This document shows positions 7,523 through 14,385 of a stretch of 26,008 bases of DNA, one piece after another. The translations under genes were made by a program, and so were the position numbers. Origin of the DNA: a virus. Positions within the stretch are counted from its first letter, which is position 1, and every line of letters begins with the position of its first letter. The notes under the pieces are model-generated. The model saw only the letters and a list, made by a program, of their open reading frames with translations. It had not been told where the DNA came from and searched no databases. Location of the stretch: positions 1 through 26,008 of IMG/VR virus record IMGVR_UViG_3300027908_000046, one strand, 5' to 3'.

Positions 7523-7887
7523 GCAAGCGCAAGGCGATCAAGCGCAAGGAGTACCTCGCCGCGGCGCTGGCGTGCCTCCTGCCGCAGGATCAGCGGGACG
7601 CGCTGCGGGCGGCCAGGGTCCCGGCCGAGGCTGTCCTGCGGCTGTTCACGCCAGACCACATCGTGCTGCACTGCTTCGAGACGCCCAGGCGTGATGAATG
7701 GCACAATTTGACGCCGGCGCTCCGGCCCGCGCACGCGGAGAAGAGCCGCCGCGACACGAAGATCGCCGCCAAGGTCAAGCGCCTGCGGGGCGAGACCTGC
7801 GCCGGGCCGAAGAAGAAGATCCCGCAGCGGCGCAACCCGTGGCCGCCGAAGGGGTCGCGGACGTTTTTCAATCGGGCCGCCGAATGA
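7519..7887 (+). CDS. HNH-endonuclease-like protein, possibly degenerate
   Basis: 122 residues. The C-terminal two thirds resemble the second half of small phage HNH proteins: DHIVLHCFE, then NLTPALRPAHAEKSRRDTK, then a basic tail ending KKKIPQRRNPWPPKG. The Cys residues usual before the first His are missing, replaced by a helix (residues about 10-40), so nuclease activity is doubtful. It could be a structural or DNA-binding derivative. The start overlaps the upstream stop and the end overlaps the cytosine methyltransferase ATG. Confidence 0.55.
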   Translation: MSKRKAIKRKEYLAAALACLLPQDQRDALRAARVPAEAVLRLFTPDHIVLHCFETPRRDEWHNLTPALRPAHAEKSRRDTKIAAKVKRLRGETCAGPKKKIPQRRNPWPPKGSRTFFNRAAE

Positions 7888-8777
7888 GTCCGCTTGCCGT
7901 CGATCTTTTCTGCGGGCTTGGCGGGTGGACCGAAGGCCTGCTCGCCGAAGGCTACGACGTCATCGGCTTCGACATCGAGCGCCACCAATACGGCGAGCAC
8001 CGTTATCCCGCGCAGCTCGTCGTCCAGGACGTTCTCACGCTCCACGGATCGCAATTCCGCAATGCCGCGCTGATCGTCGCCTCGCCGCCCTGCCAAGCCT
8101 ACAGCTACCGGGCGATGCCCTGGAAGCGCGCCAAGGCTCTCCCGCCGCCGGACAACACGCTGTTCGAGGCATGCTTCCGCATCCAGCGGGAGGCGAACGA
8201 AGCGAACGGGTGCGACCCCAAGGGGTACTGCATCGAGTGCGACGGAACAGGCAACTTTTATCGCCACGATGAGGACGGCGATTTCCTTGAGTGTGACGAA
8301 TGCCGCGCCACTGGGCGTAAGAGATATATCCCGCTGATCGTCGAGAATGTGCGCGGTGCTCAGAAATGGGTTGGGCGCGCGCGGTGGTCGTACGGCTCGT
8401 TTTACCTTTGGGGAGACGTGCCGGCGCTGATGCCGATTACCATTCGAGGCTTGGCCGTGAAGGCGCCGGGAATGAACCGGAGCGACCAGACCAAGCGCGG
8501 GCAGGACTTCACGCGATTAGCTGGCCAGCATGCGATGGGTCTCAAAAACGCCGGGCCGAAGTGGGATCCCGTTACCAAGAGCGGCGCATACGGCATGAAG
8601 CGCTGGACCAATCCAGATGAAGGCATCAAGTGCGGCGGCGATTGGTTCGGGCCTGGCGTGAAATCAGAAATGCGAAACCACCATTCAGGCTCGACGTCGC
8701 ACAAAGCCGCCAGCGCCATGATCGCCAAGATCCCGTTGCCGCTTAGCCGGCACATCGCGGCGACGTTCCGGTCTTGA
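7884..8777 (+). CDS. Cytosine-C5 DNA methyltransferase with zinc-motif insertion
   Basis: 297 residues. Motif I is DLFCGLGGW (from residue 7), motif IV ASPPCQAYS with catalytic Cys70, motif VI IVENV (Glu154-Asn155), and the C-terminus ends LSRHIAATF, the usual motif X region. Between motifs IV and VI there is CIECDGTG (116-123) and CDECRATG (137-144), two DnaJ-like CxxCxGxG elements that probably bind zinc. The target-recognition part is short. It would methylate cytosine C5 in phage DNA and could start a hypermodification pathway with the glycosyltransferase at 11758. ATGA overlap with the HNH-like gene. The next promoter begins over its stop codon. Confidence 0.85.
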   Translation: MSPLAVDLFCGLGGWTEGLLAEGYDVIGFDIERHQYGEHRYPAQLVVQDVLTLHGSQFRNAALIVASPPCQAYSYRAMPWKRAKALPPPDNTLFEACFRIQREANEANGCDPKGYCIECDGTGNFYRHDEDGDFLECDECRATGRKRYIPLIVENVRGAQKWVGRARWSYGSFYLWGDVPALMPITIRGLAVKAPGMNRSDQTKRGQDFTRLAGQHAMGLKNAGPKWDPVTKSGAYGMKRWTNPDEGIKCGGDWFGPGVKSEMRNHHSGSTSHKAASAMIAKIPLPLSRHIAATFRS

Positions 8778-8813
8778 CATCTAGGGCAATTGTCTTATTG
8801 TGCGCCTTGTCAC
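8774..8813 (+). promoter_or_regulatory. Promoter/operator B
   Basis: TTGACA (8774-8779), a perfect -35 box, then 16 bases and TATTGT (8796-8801) as -10. TAGGGCAATTGTCTTATTG (8782-8800) fills the spacer and -10 and matches operator A at 15 of 19 positions. Its centre GCAATTGT is nearly symmetric. The site drives the small-gene operon from 8846 and lies partly over the end of the methyltransferase gene. Confidence 0.65.
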
Positions 8814-8815
8814 CC

Positions 8816-8841
8816 AGGGCCACGGCCCGCCGCAAGGAGAA
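8816..8841 (+). promoter_or_regulatory. Conserved hairpin-plus-RBS leader, copy 1
   Basis: The 26 bases before the 8846 gene hold GGGC-CACG-GCCC (a possible 4-bp hairpin with tetraloop), then GCCGC and a strong AAGGAGAA ribosome site, four bases from ATG. Nearly the same 26 bases occur on the minus strand at 14478-14503 (24 of 26) and 14304-14329 (25 of 26). The change in the middle falls in the loop. Confidence 0.55.
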
Positions 8842-8845
8842 CGAC

Positions 8846-9109
8846 ATGATCTTCCGCCCCTTCAATCCCGCGACGCTCACCGAACTGGCCGCGATCCAGG
8901 CCGAAATTGATCGGATCGCAGTTGAGCCGACCGGCTCTTTCGGACTGGAGTATCCCGCAGGAATATCTGCGGCGGACTATGATCCATTCACTACGAGCGA
9001 AACTCCCTTGGAACTGAAAAGTAAGTCCGACCGTCTTGATCGTCTCGAAAACGATCGGCAGGCGATCCACCAGGCCGACTACGATCTGTCCCAACAGCAC
9101 CGCGGCTGA
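8846..9109 (+). CDS. Hypothetical protein under operator B
   Basis: 87 residues starting at ATG 8846 after AAGGAGAA; upstream in-frame starts lie in the promoter and are rejected. It has a helical N-terminal part (FNPATLTELAAIQAEIDRIA) and a charged C-terminal helix (SKSDRLDRLENDRQAI), so a small coiled-coil protein is likely. Function unknown. It is the first gene of a transcript that probably continues through the small genes to at least 11040. Confidence 0.65.
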   Translation: MIFRPFNPATLTELAAIQAEIDRIAVEPTGSFGLEYPAGISAADYDPFTTSETPLELKSKSDRLDRLENDRQAIHQADYDLSQQHRG

Positions 9110-9122
9110 AAGGGGCGATGCC

Positions 9123-9308
9123 ATGAACAAGATTTTCACGAGCGCGGATGATCTCTCGGCACTCTTCGACATGCTCGCGCTCTACCACCGGATGACGATC
9201 GCCGTCTGCGTCGCCCTTCTCATGGCGATCGGCGTCGAGGTGTGCGCCATCAAGGAGATGCGGTCGATCGAACGGCCGTCTCCGGTTGCTTTAGCGGTGG
9301 TGCCATGA
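9123..9308 (+). CDS. Small single-pass membrane protein
   Basis: 61 residues from ATG 9123 with a GAAAGGGG site. Residues about 27-47 (MTIAVCVALLMAIGVEVCAI) form one hydrophobic segment, with a short hydrophilic N-terminus and a polar tail. No family recognised. The stop overlaps the next ATG (ATGA). Confidence 0.55.
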   Translation: MNKIFTSADDLSALFDMLALYHRMTIAVCVALLMAIGVEVCAIKEMRSIERPSPVALAVVP

Positions 9309-9508
9309 CGCTTCGCTGCTGGTGCGCCGCCTTCAAGGGCGAGCTCAACTTCTCCTACATCTCGTTCACTGAACGAGACTGCCGGCGCCGGGTGATCGAC
9401 GCCGGATTCGCGTCCCAGGACGAGGCGAAGCGCTCGCACGTATGGCCGCTCCTGCAGTCGCGCGGCTGGGAGGTCGTGCCGGTCAAGATCGATAGGGAGG
9501 ACAGGTGA
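9305..9508 (+). CDS. Hypothetical small protein
   Basis: 67 residues, start ATG 9305 overlapping the upstream stop. It reads MTLRCWCAAF, then ELNFSYISFTERD and a C-terminal WEVVPVKIDR strand; a small alpha/beta protein is likely. No motif recognised. Coupled at both ends. Confidence 0.55.
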   Translation: MTLRCWCAAFKGELNFSYISFTERDCRRRVIDAGFASQDEAKRSHVWPLLQSRGWEVVPVKIDREDR

Positions 9509-10035
9509 TGACGAAGCCGGTCCTGCTCGGTATGAACAACCCCATCTCCACCGATCCGCGCCGCGCGCTGTATCCGGCACCGGCCGGATGCACCGGCCAC
9601 CGCATATTCGAGATGCTGGCCGCGTCGCGGGCGAGGCGCAGCGCATCTCCGCTGCTGCGGCACGAGTACCTCGACGCCTTCGATCGGCTCAACCTCGTCG
9701 AGGGACAGCAGTGGAGCAGTGCTGCGGCCAAGGAGCGCGCCGAGTGGGTGCGGAGGACTTACGCTGGGCGCACGATCGTCGTGTTCGGGGCAGAGACCTG
9801 GCATGCTCTCAAGCTCGTGGAAACGGAATGGTTGGGTCGGGCGCATTCGCCGGGATTGCAGTTTCAGCCATTCCCGCATGAATACGGAAGCCTGTCTCAG
9901 GTCGCCAGCGAGGTCACCAGGGTCAATTCGACATGGTGGCGCTTCCCCCATCCCAGCGGCTTGAACCGCTGGTACAACGACGAGGCCAACTACCGCGCGG
10001 CGAGCGACCTGCTGTGCAGGATCGGAGGACTGTGA
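9508..10035 (+). CDS. Uracil-DNA glycosylase-superfamily-like protein
   Basis: 175 residues from ATG 9508 (GTG 9505 is also possible; AGGGAGG lies upstream). Three blocks resemble the UDG fold: LLGMNNPIS near the N-terminus, PAPAGCTGHRIFEML (residues about 23-37), and FPHPSGLNRWYND near 147-157, where UDG proteins have a conserved His-Pro-Ser loop. IVVFGAETW in the middle fits the central strand. The assignment is by pattern only. Such proteins excise or bind modified bases; a protective or editing role beside the DNA-modification genes is possible. Catalytic residues could not be assigned with confidence. Confidence 0.45.
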   Translation: MTKPVLLGMNNPISTDPRRALYPAPAGCTGHRIFEMLAASRARRSASPLLRHEYLDAFDRLNLVEGQQWSSAAAKERAEWVRRTYAGRTIVVFGAETWHALKLVETEWLGRAHSPGLQFQPFPHEYGSLSQVASEVTRVNSTWWRFPHPSGLNRWYNDEANYRAASDLLCRIGGL

Positions 10036-10142
10036 TGATCCGCGACGTACTGATTGAGGCCGCGAGCCTCGCCGCGGTGTCCGCGTTCGTCGGCGCGCTG
10101 ATCATGTGGGCCGCGCTGCTGACCGGCCACCTTCCGATCTGA
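10035..10142 (+). CDS. 35-residue membrane microprotein
   Basis: ATG 10035 overlaps the upstream stop and follows GGAGGAC. The product MIRDVLIEAASLAAVSAFVG continues into a second hydrophobic stretch ending GHLPI; residues about 10-30 form one TM helix. Too small for a family call, but the coupling and good ribosome site support it. Confidence 0.55.
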   Translation: MIRDVLIEAASLAAVSAFVGALIMWAALLTGHLPI

Positions 10143-10157
10143 GTGGGGGGATATCGC

Positions 10158-10376
10158 GTGACCGGCCTGCAGCTCCAAAGCCTGCGCGACCGATCCGGGT
10201 TCTCGCTGGTGCAGTTCTCGCGCTGGCTGGGCTTCCACGGCAGCGACGCGACGGAGAACCGGCGCATCCGCCGGCTCGAGGCGATGGCCGTCATCCCAGA
10301 CGCCGTCGCCGCCCGCGCTCAAAAGTTCGAGGTCGAGCTCGAAAAGCTCGAATCACAGTGGGCTGACGACCAATGA
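10158..10376 (+). CDS. Xre-type HTH DNA-binding protein
   Basis: 72 residues from GTG 10158, chosen because GGGGGGAT lies six bases upstream; GTG 10143 would add five residues. LQSLRDRSGFSLVQFSRWLG is the first helix and turn of an Xre/Cro-type HTH, followed by RRIRRLEAMAVIP, which fits helix 4 and the linker. A candidate for the regulator that binds the repeated operator, but it lacks an oligomerisation domain and nothing links it directly to those sites. The stop overlaps the next ATG. Confidence 0.65.
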   Translation: MTGLQLQSLRDRSGFSLVQFSRWLGFHGSDATENRRIRRLEAMAVIPDAVAARAQKFEVELEKLESQWADDQ

Positions 10377-10582
10377 CAAGCTGCGGATGCGACAACACGG
10401 TCTACTGTGCCTTCCTGTCCGGGGATTGCCGATGCCGTCCCGGTGTGTGCGAATGCGACGCCCGCAAGCAGGAGTTATCGCGCCGGCGATTTCGTTGCCC
10501 GCGTGGGGTCATCGGATGCAATTGCGGGGCACAATATTGCCGCGACCTTCCGCAGAATCGCGGCCTGCGAACGGAAGGTTGA
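10373..10582 (+). CDS. Cys-rich small protein (frame partly uncertain)
   Basis: 69 residues, with 11 Cys, several in CxC or CxxxC spacing (CRCRPGVCECD near 19-29, CNCGAQYC near 49-56), suggesting metal binding. The start overlaps the HTH gene stop; the stop lies next to the following ATG. The +1 frame over the second half (about 10470-10583) also reads like protein and runs into the next gene, so the true frame there is uncertain; see findings. Confidence 0.45.
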   Translation: MTSCGCDNTVYCAFLSGDCRCRPGVCECDARKQELSRRRFRCPRGVIGCNCGAQYCRDLPQNRGLRTEG

Positions 10583-10583
10583 T

Positions 10584-10781
10584 ATGCCGCGCCTGCCTGA
10601 CCTGTTCGTCCCGAATCGCGACAAGATGCTCGAAGAGTATCGAATCGCCCATGCGGAGCGCCTGGCGGAAGGGAACGTCCGGCTGATCGGCAACCCGAAA
10701 GGCGCCGAAGCGGTTGCGGAAGTCATCGAGCAGATTCCCGGGGTCAAAGCTGATCTGAGGCGAGCGCGACCGAATGACTGA
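10584..10781 (+). CDS. Hypothetical small protein
   Basis: 65 residues from ATG 10584, which has GGAAGG six bases upstream. Helical, charged: NRDKMLEEYRIAHAERLAEG, then GNPKGAEAVAEVIEQIPGV. No motif recognised. The frame stays open upstream to 10407, which matters for the neighbouring frame question. Overlaps the next gene by eight bases. Confidence 0.6.
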   Translation: MPRLPDLFVPNRDKMLEEYRIAHAERLAEGNVRLIGNPKGAEAVAEVIEQIPGVKADLRRARPND

Positions 10782-11040
10782 GATCGTGCGCGAGTGGTCC
10801 GAGCGAATCGACGAGCAGGCCGTCGCCATCTGCGTCTCGATCGAGGAGACCCGCAGCGGCCGAGTCTACGGCGCGTCGACGTTCCTGCTCGCCGAGCGCG
10901 ACCGGTGGTGGCGCCACCGCGACGCGGCCGTGGCGAAGCTCCGGCAGGAGATCCGCGTCGGCAAATTCCGGGAGGGCTTCGGGTACACCGACTGGCGCGG
11001 GCTCGCGCTCAGGGGCTACGTGCGCGACTTGCGGCGCTGA
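10774..11040 (+). CDS. Hypothetical small protein
   Basis: 88 residues. It contains FLLAERDRWWRHRDAAVAKL and a Trp-rich end (GYTDWRGLALRGYV). No domain recognised. The eight-base overlap with 10584-10781 supports coupling. It ends 46 bases before the ParB-like gene, which has its own GAGAGGAAGGGA ribosome site. Confidence 0.6.
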   Translation: MTEIVREWSERIDEQAVAICVSIEETRSGRVYGASTFLLAERDRWWRHRDAAVAKLRQEIRVGKFREGFGYTDWRGLALRGYVRDLRR

Positions 11041-11086
11041 TGGCGCCGACATAGGCTCCCGGCCTCGACGAGAGGAAGGGACCGCG

Positions 11087-11761
11087 ATGGCGAGGGCCGC
11101 GAGCGTCAAGCGAAAGCCGAAACAGAACGGCCAGATCGACCTACGAGACCTGACGATAGAACAGTGGCCTATTGAACGGTTGCGAGGCTACCCCGGAAAT
11201 CCTCGCAAGAACGAGCATGCCGTCGACCGGATGTGCCAGGCGATCCTAGAGTTCGGCTTCCGTATCCCTATCGTCGCAAAATCGGACGGCCTGATTGTAG
11301 ACGGTCATCTACGTCTCAAGGCGGCTATAAAGATCGGTCTCAAAACTGTGCCAATCGCGCTCGCGGACGATCTCACCGAGAACCAAATCAAGGCATTTCG
11401 GCTGCTCGCAAATCAGTCTTCGTCGTGGGCGGAGTGGGACATGCCGTTGCTCAAGATAGAACTGGAAGGTCTAAAGCTCGCAGACTACCCCCTCGAATTA
11501 ACGGGATTTGAACAAGTTCAACTCGTCTCGTTTTTATCCGGGATATCCGATCCGAACGCTGAATGGAGGGGGATGCCTGAATTCGATCAGAAGGACAAAT
11601 CAGCTTTTCGGACGATACCGATTCACTTCAAGGATCAGAATGCCGTCGACAAGTTCGCCAAGCTAGTCAAGGCGAAGATCACAGAGGAGACCCGCTATCT
11701 GTGGTTCCCCGAAATCGAAATCGAGACCTACGCCGACAAGCGCTACAAGGGGAAGAAATGA
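11087..11761 (+). CDS. ParB-N-terminal-domain protein, DNA-modification type
   Basis: 224 residues. The ParB/sulfiredoxin-like nuclease fold is shown by NPRKN (38-42), the FGFRIPIVAK strand and GLIVDGHLRLKAA (68-80) with the family's DGH. The C-terminus (FRTIPIHFKDQNAVDKFAKL, then ETYADKRY) is a separate small domain. In phages such proteins often sit next to DNA methyltransferases, TET oxygenases and base glycosyltransferases rather than acting in partition. ATGA overlap with the glycosyltransferase supports a joint role. Its third positions are visibly less GC-rich than the neighbours, suggesting both genes arrived together. Confidence 0.8.
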   Translation: MARAASVKRKPKQNGQIDLRDLTIEQWPIERLRGYPGNPRKNEHAVDRMCQAILEFGFRIPIVAKSDGLIVDGHLRLKAAIKIGLKTVPIALADDLTENQIKAFRLLANQSSSWAEWDMPLLKIELEGLKLADYPLELTGFEQVQLVSFLSGISDPNAEWRGMPEFDQKDKSAFRTIPIHFKDQNAVDKFAKLVKAKITEETRYLWFPEIEIETYADKRYKGKK

Positions 11762-12648
11762 ATCCCGCGTTCCCGATCTACATCGTCTCCAAAGGCCGAT
11801 GGGAAAGTCGTCTGACGAGCAAGGCGTTCGAGGCGATGGGCGTTCCCTATTCGATTGTTGTCGAGGAGCAGGAATATAAGGACTATTGCGAGGTCATCGA
11901 CAAGGCGAAGGTGCTCGTCCTCGATAAGGCCTACCAGCGCGACTACGACGCTTTCAGCGACCTCGGAGTGAAGGAGAGCAAGGGTTCTGGGCCGGCTCGC
12001 AACTTTGTCTGGGATCACGCACAGGCGCATAGCGCTGCGTGGCACTGGACGGTAGACGACAATATCAAGGGATTTTATCGGTGGAACAAGAACCTGAAAG
12101 TACAGGTCCAGGACGGAACAGTTCTCAAATGCATGGAGGACTTCGTTCAACGCTACGACAATATCGCGATGGCCGGCCCGAACTATTTCATGTTTGCGTC
12201 GCGCAAGAGCAAAGCTCCGCCACTCCAAGTCAATACCCGTATCTATTCCTGCAACCTAATCCGTACAGACGCTCCGTTCCGCTGGCGAGGTCGTTACAAC
12301 GAGGATACAGACCTCTCTCTGAGGATGCTCAAGGCAGGGTGGTGTACGGTTCTGTTCAATGCCTTCCTGCAGCGTAAAGAGGTAACGCTGACGATGAAGG
12401 GCGGCAATACGGACACGATCTACAAAGGCGGCACGCTTCCGAAGTCCCAGATGATCGTCGACATGCACCCCGACATCTGCCGCCTCGCTTGGCGGTTCGA
12501 CCGTGCCCACCACTTCTGCGACTACAAGCGGTTCCAGCATGGCCTAATAAGAAAGGCCGGGATCGATGTCCCGGCCGAGGTCGACAACTACGGTATGGAA
12601 CTCGTGCAGATCAGGCCGCCGACTCCATCTTGCGACGATAGAACTTGA
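11758..12648 (+). CDS. TET-associated-type DNA glycosyltransferase (TAGT-like)
   Basis: 296 residues from ATG 11758 with AGGGGA upstream. GT-A fold features: FPIYIVSKGRW at the N-terminus, a helix and strand ending YSIVVEEQEY, a WTVDDNIKGFY motif with Asp100-Asp101 in the usual metal/nucleotide-sugar position, and YNEDTDLSLRML with Glu182-Asp183-Asp185 as the likely catalytic region. This matches the phage and protist glycosyltransferases that accompany TET/JBP oxygenases and add sugars to hydroxymethylated bases; the substrate here is an inference. The 3' end overlaps the convergent minus-strand gene by 38 bases. Confidence 0.7.
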   Translation: MNPAFPIYIVSKGRWESRLTSKAFEAMGVPYSIVVEEQEYKDYCEVIDKAKVLVLDKAYQRDYDAFSDLGVKESKGSGPARNFVWDHAQAHSAAWHWTVDDNIKGFYRWNKNLKVQVQDGTVLKCMEDFVQRYDNIAMAGPNYFMFASRKSKAPPLQVNTRIYSCNLIRTDAPFRWRGRYNEDTDLSLRMLKAGWCTVLFNAFLQRKEVTLTMKGGNTDTIYKGGTLPKSQMIVDMHPDICRLAWRFDRAHHFCDYKRFQHGLIRKAGIDVPAEVDNYGMELVQIRPPTPSCDDRT

Positions 12649-13468
12649 TGTCTTTCGGCTGGTAATTGCATCCAGGGAAGTCCCGGTTCACGTCCTTGAC
12701 GATCGCATCGTCATCATGGCCGGCCGAGATGCCGGCTTTGATAAGCGCGGCCTTGGTCTGAAAGGCCCCAGACGCCCCCGCCGCCTTCGCGCGGGGCTTG
12801 CTGGCGCGTTTCGCGGGATGAGCGCCGTTATCCCGCGTCTCTGTTTCGGCCTTCTCTCTGGCCTTCCTACGCGCGCTAGCAGGCGTTTCCTCGAACTCGG
12901 CCTGCCGGGCCTCGCGCTGCTCGGCGCGCTTGGTCTTGACGTCCGGCGGGTCCTTGATGACGCGGCCCGGTCCGACCGTCCTTGCTAGCTTCTTGCGCAC
13001 GGCTTCCTTCTCCTCCGGGGTCGATTCGCGCTTCAGGAACGCGGGGATCGCGAGCGGGTCGTCGGCCTGCGCCGCAGTCGCCACCGGGTCGATTCGCGTC
13101 GGCGCCTGGACGGGGGCCGAGCGGAGTTGGCCGGCCTCCCTCATCTGGTCGTAGAACGTCGGCAGCGCCACCGGCGCCTTCGGGGCCATGACGGGGGGGA
13201 TATAGAGCGCCATGGCCGCGACGGCCCTCTGCCCTCCGTTCGCCTTGATCTCGGCCGGCGTCATCGGGGGCACCTCGTCGGTCCGGCGCCATATCCAGCC
13301 CCCGTCGACCTTGGCGGTGGTGAACTCGAACTCGCGCCGGGCGTGCTCGCCGATCGTGAAGACGGCGGCGGCCTCGGCGTCCCTGCGGGTGCGGTAGCGC
13401 TTCGGCTCGTCGGACGGCTTGGCCCTCGTGGGCAGCCTGGCGGTGTTCGCCGCGGTGATGTCGATCAT
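12611..13468 (-). CDS. Hypothetical basic, partly disordered protein
   Basis: 285 residues from ATG 13468, chosen because AAAGGAA lies eight bases upstream; longer starts lack this. Residues 1-90 include RTRRDAEAAAVFTIGEHARR and a GGWIWRR strand; the middle (about 110-235) is Pro, Ala and charged, probably disordered; the C-terminus (DAIVKDVNRDFPGCNYQPKD, then FYRRKM) looks folded and basic. No family recognised. It is the last gene of a leftward coupled chain and ends inside the glycosyltransferase gene from the other strand. Confidence 0.6.
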   Translation of the reverse strand: MIDITAANTARLPTRAKPSDEPKRYRTRRDAEAAAVFTIGEHARREFEFTTAKVDGGWIWRRTDEVPPMTPAEIKANGGQRAVAAMALYIPPVMAPKAPVALPTFYDQMREAGQLRSAPVQAPTRIDPVATAAQADDPLAIPAFLKRESTPEEKEAVRKKLARTVGPGRVIKDPPDVKTKRAEQREARQAEFEETPASARRKAREKAETETRDNGAHPAKRASKPRAKAAGASGAFQTKAALIKAGISAGHDDDAIVKDVNRDFPGCNYQPKDIKFYRRKMESAA

Positions 13469-13611
13469 CGATAAGTTCCTTTCCATCGGTTTGGTTTCCC
13501 GCCATCGAGCGGCTGGGGCGCCCCGCGAGGGAGGCGCCCGGGTCGTCCGATCAGGAATTTGTTGTTGCGAGTAGCCCATGTGGCGAGCGTGGCGAGGATA
13601 TAGAGGGTCAT
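13465..13611 (-). CDS. 48-residue hypothetical protein
   Basis: ATG 13611 has GAGGGA seven bases upstream, and its stop overlaps the next ATG (ATGA). It begins with a short hydrophobic stretch (MTLYILATLATWATR), then a basic Pro/Gly-rich tail. Function unknown. Support comes from the coupling at both ends. Confidence 0.45.
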   Translation of the reverse strand: MTLYILATLATWATRNNKFLIGRPGRLPRGAPQPLDGGKPNRWKGTYR

Positions 13612-13772
13612 CGGCTGTCCCTCTTCATTTCCGCCAGTCTCTGCTCGGTCCTGAATTTGCTATCTTCGGCTTGCCAATACCGGCAATTCTCACACTGGCC
13701 CTGCGAGTCGGGGCAACGATGCCCTTCCGGATACAGGCACAACCAGTCTTATTTGTTGTCATCATTGTCCAT
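13608..13772 (-). pseudogene. Small four-Cys gene with a disrupted start
   Basis: A minus-strand frame ending at 13608 encodes LCLYPEGHRCP, then QGQCENCRYW and a helical charged tail, a likely zinc-binding protein. Its stop overlaps the next ATG, as is usual in this operon. Traced upstream, the frame reaches ATG 13772 but has a TAA at codon 8 (13749-13751). The better-placed ATG 13765 (seven bases after GAGGAG) lies in a different frame, which encodes a 46-residue basic peptide to 13625. So the gene is broken, recoded, or starts at a rare codon (TTG 13742). Confidence 0.45.
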
Positions 13773-13791
13773 CTCCTCGGTTCATGTGGCG

Positions 13792-14295
13792 TCACGCCTT
13801 GGAATGCAGGTCGAGGTACATCGCGGCCCCGATCCGGGTCAGCGCGTAGATCATGGCCGGGATGCAGGCGCCCAGGACCATCGCGCCGTACCCGCGCCAG
13901 TCCGCCGGCGCCTGGGCGGCGAAGGCGAAGGCGTTGAGCGCCGCGCTGCCCGCCAAGGTCGCCCAGATCGCCGGCTTGGAGAACCGCTCGATCGTCCGGC
14001 GCAGCTTGTCGGTCGAGGCCGTCAACTGGGACACCTCGAGCGAGACGAACCCGAGGTCGATGCCGACCGCCATCGCCCAACTCTCCCATGACGGGGCGGA
14101 GGTTACGAGCTCGATCCCGTGGGCGAGGTGGGAGAGGCTCAGGCCGACCAGCGTGGCGGCGACCGTTCCGACCATCGCGGCGGCGTGGGACTGGCGGGCC
14201 ATCTTGCGGGCGAAGTGGCGCGAGCGGGTGAGCGGGCGCTCCCGGCGGGAGGGCGCGGTCTTGGGGAGCTTGAGGACGTTGGCGGCGGTGTTCAT
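13792..14295 (-). CDS. Multi-pass membrane protein
   Basis: 167 residues. A basic N-terminus (residues 1-35) precedes about four hydrophobic segments: near 40-60 (MVGTVAATLVGLSLSHLA), 72-90, 108-128 and 134-155 (MVLGACIPAMIYALTRIGAA). The HLAHG and IDLGFV parts loosely recall DUF2637-like membrane proteins, but that is weak. The start follows a conserved hairpin and AAAGGAGAA leader. It would sit in the host inner membrane; its role is unknown. Confidence 0.6.
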   Translation of the reverse strand: MNTAANVLKLPKTAPSRRERPLTRSRHFARKMARQSHAAAMVGTVAATLVGLSLSHLAHGIELVTSAPSWESWAMAVGIDLGFVSLEVSQLTASTDKLRRTIERFSKPAIWATLAGSAALNAFAFAAQAPADWRGYGAMVLGACIPAMIYALTRIGAAMYLDLHSKA

Positions 14296-14303
14296 CTGAA
14301 TGA

Positions 14304-14329
14304 TTCTCCTTTCGGCGGGCCGTGGCCCT
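14304..14329 (-). promoter_or_regulatory. Conserved hairpin-plus-RBS leader, copy 3
   Basis: On the minus strand this has the same GGGC-CACG-GCCC hairpin, GCCG and AAAGGAGAA as the leader at 8816-8841, differing at one base of 26. It provides the ribosome site of the membrane-protein gene starting at 14295. No copy of the operator motif accompanies it. Confidence 0.5.
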
Positions 14330-14385
14330 TTGATGCTTCGAATCGCTTCGATGGTTGCTTATCCGCGTTGAGGCGTTGGCTATGC

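Noticed and set aside
8250-8265. AGGCAACTTTTATC inside the C5-methyltransferase gene as a fourth operator
   Set aside because: It matches only part of the motif, has no TTGAC box, and lies in coding sequence.
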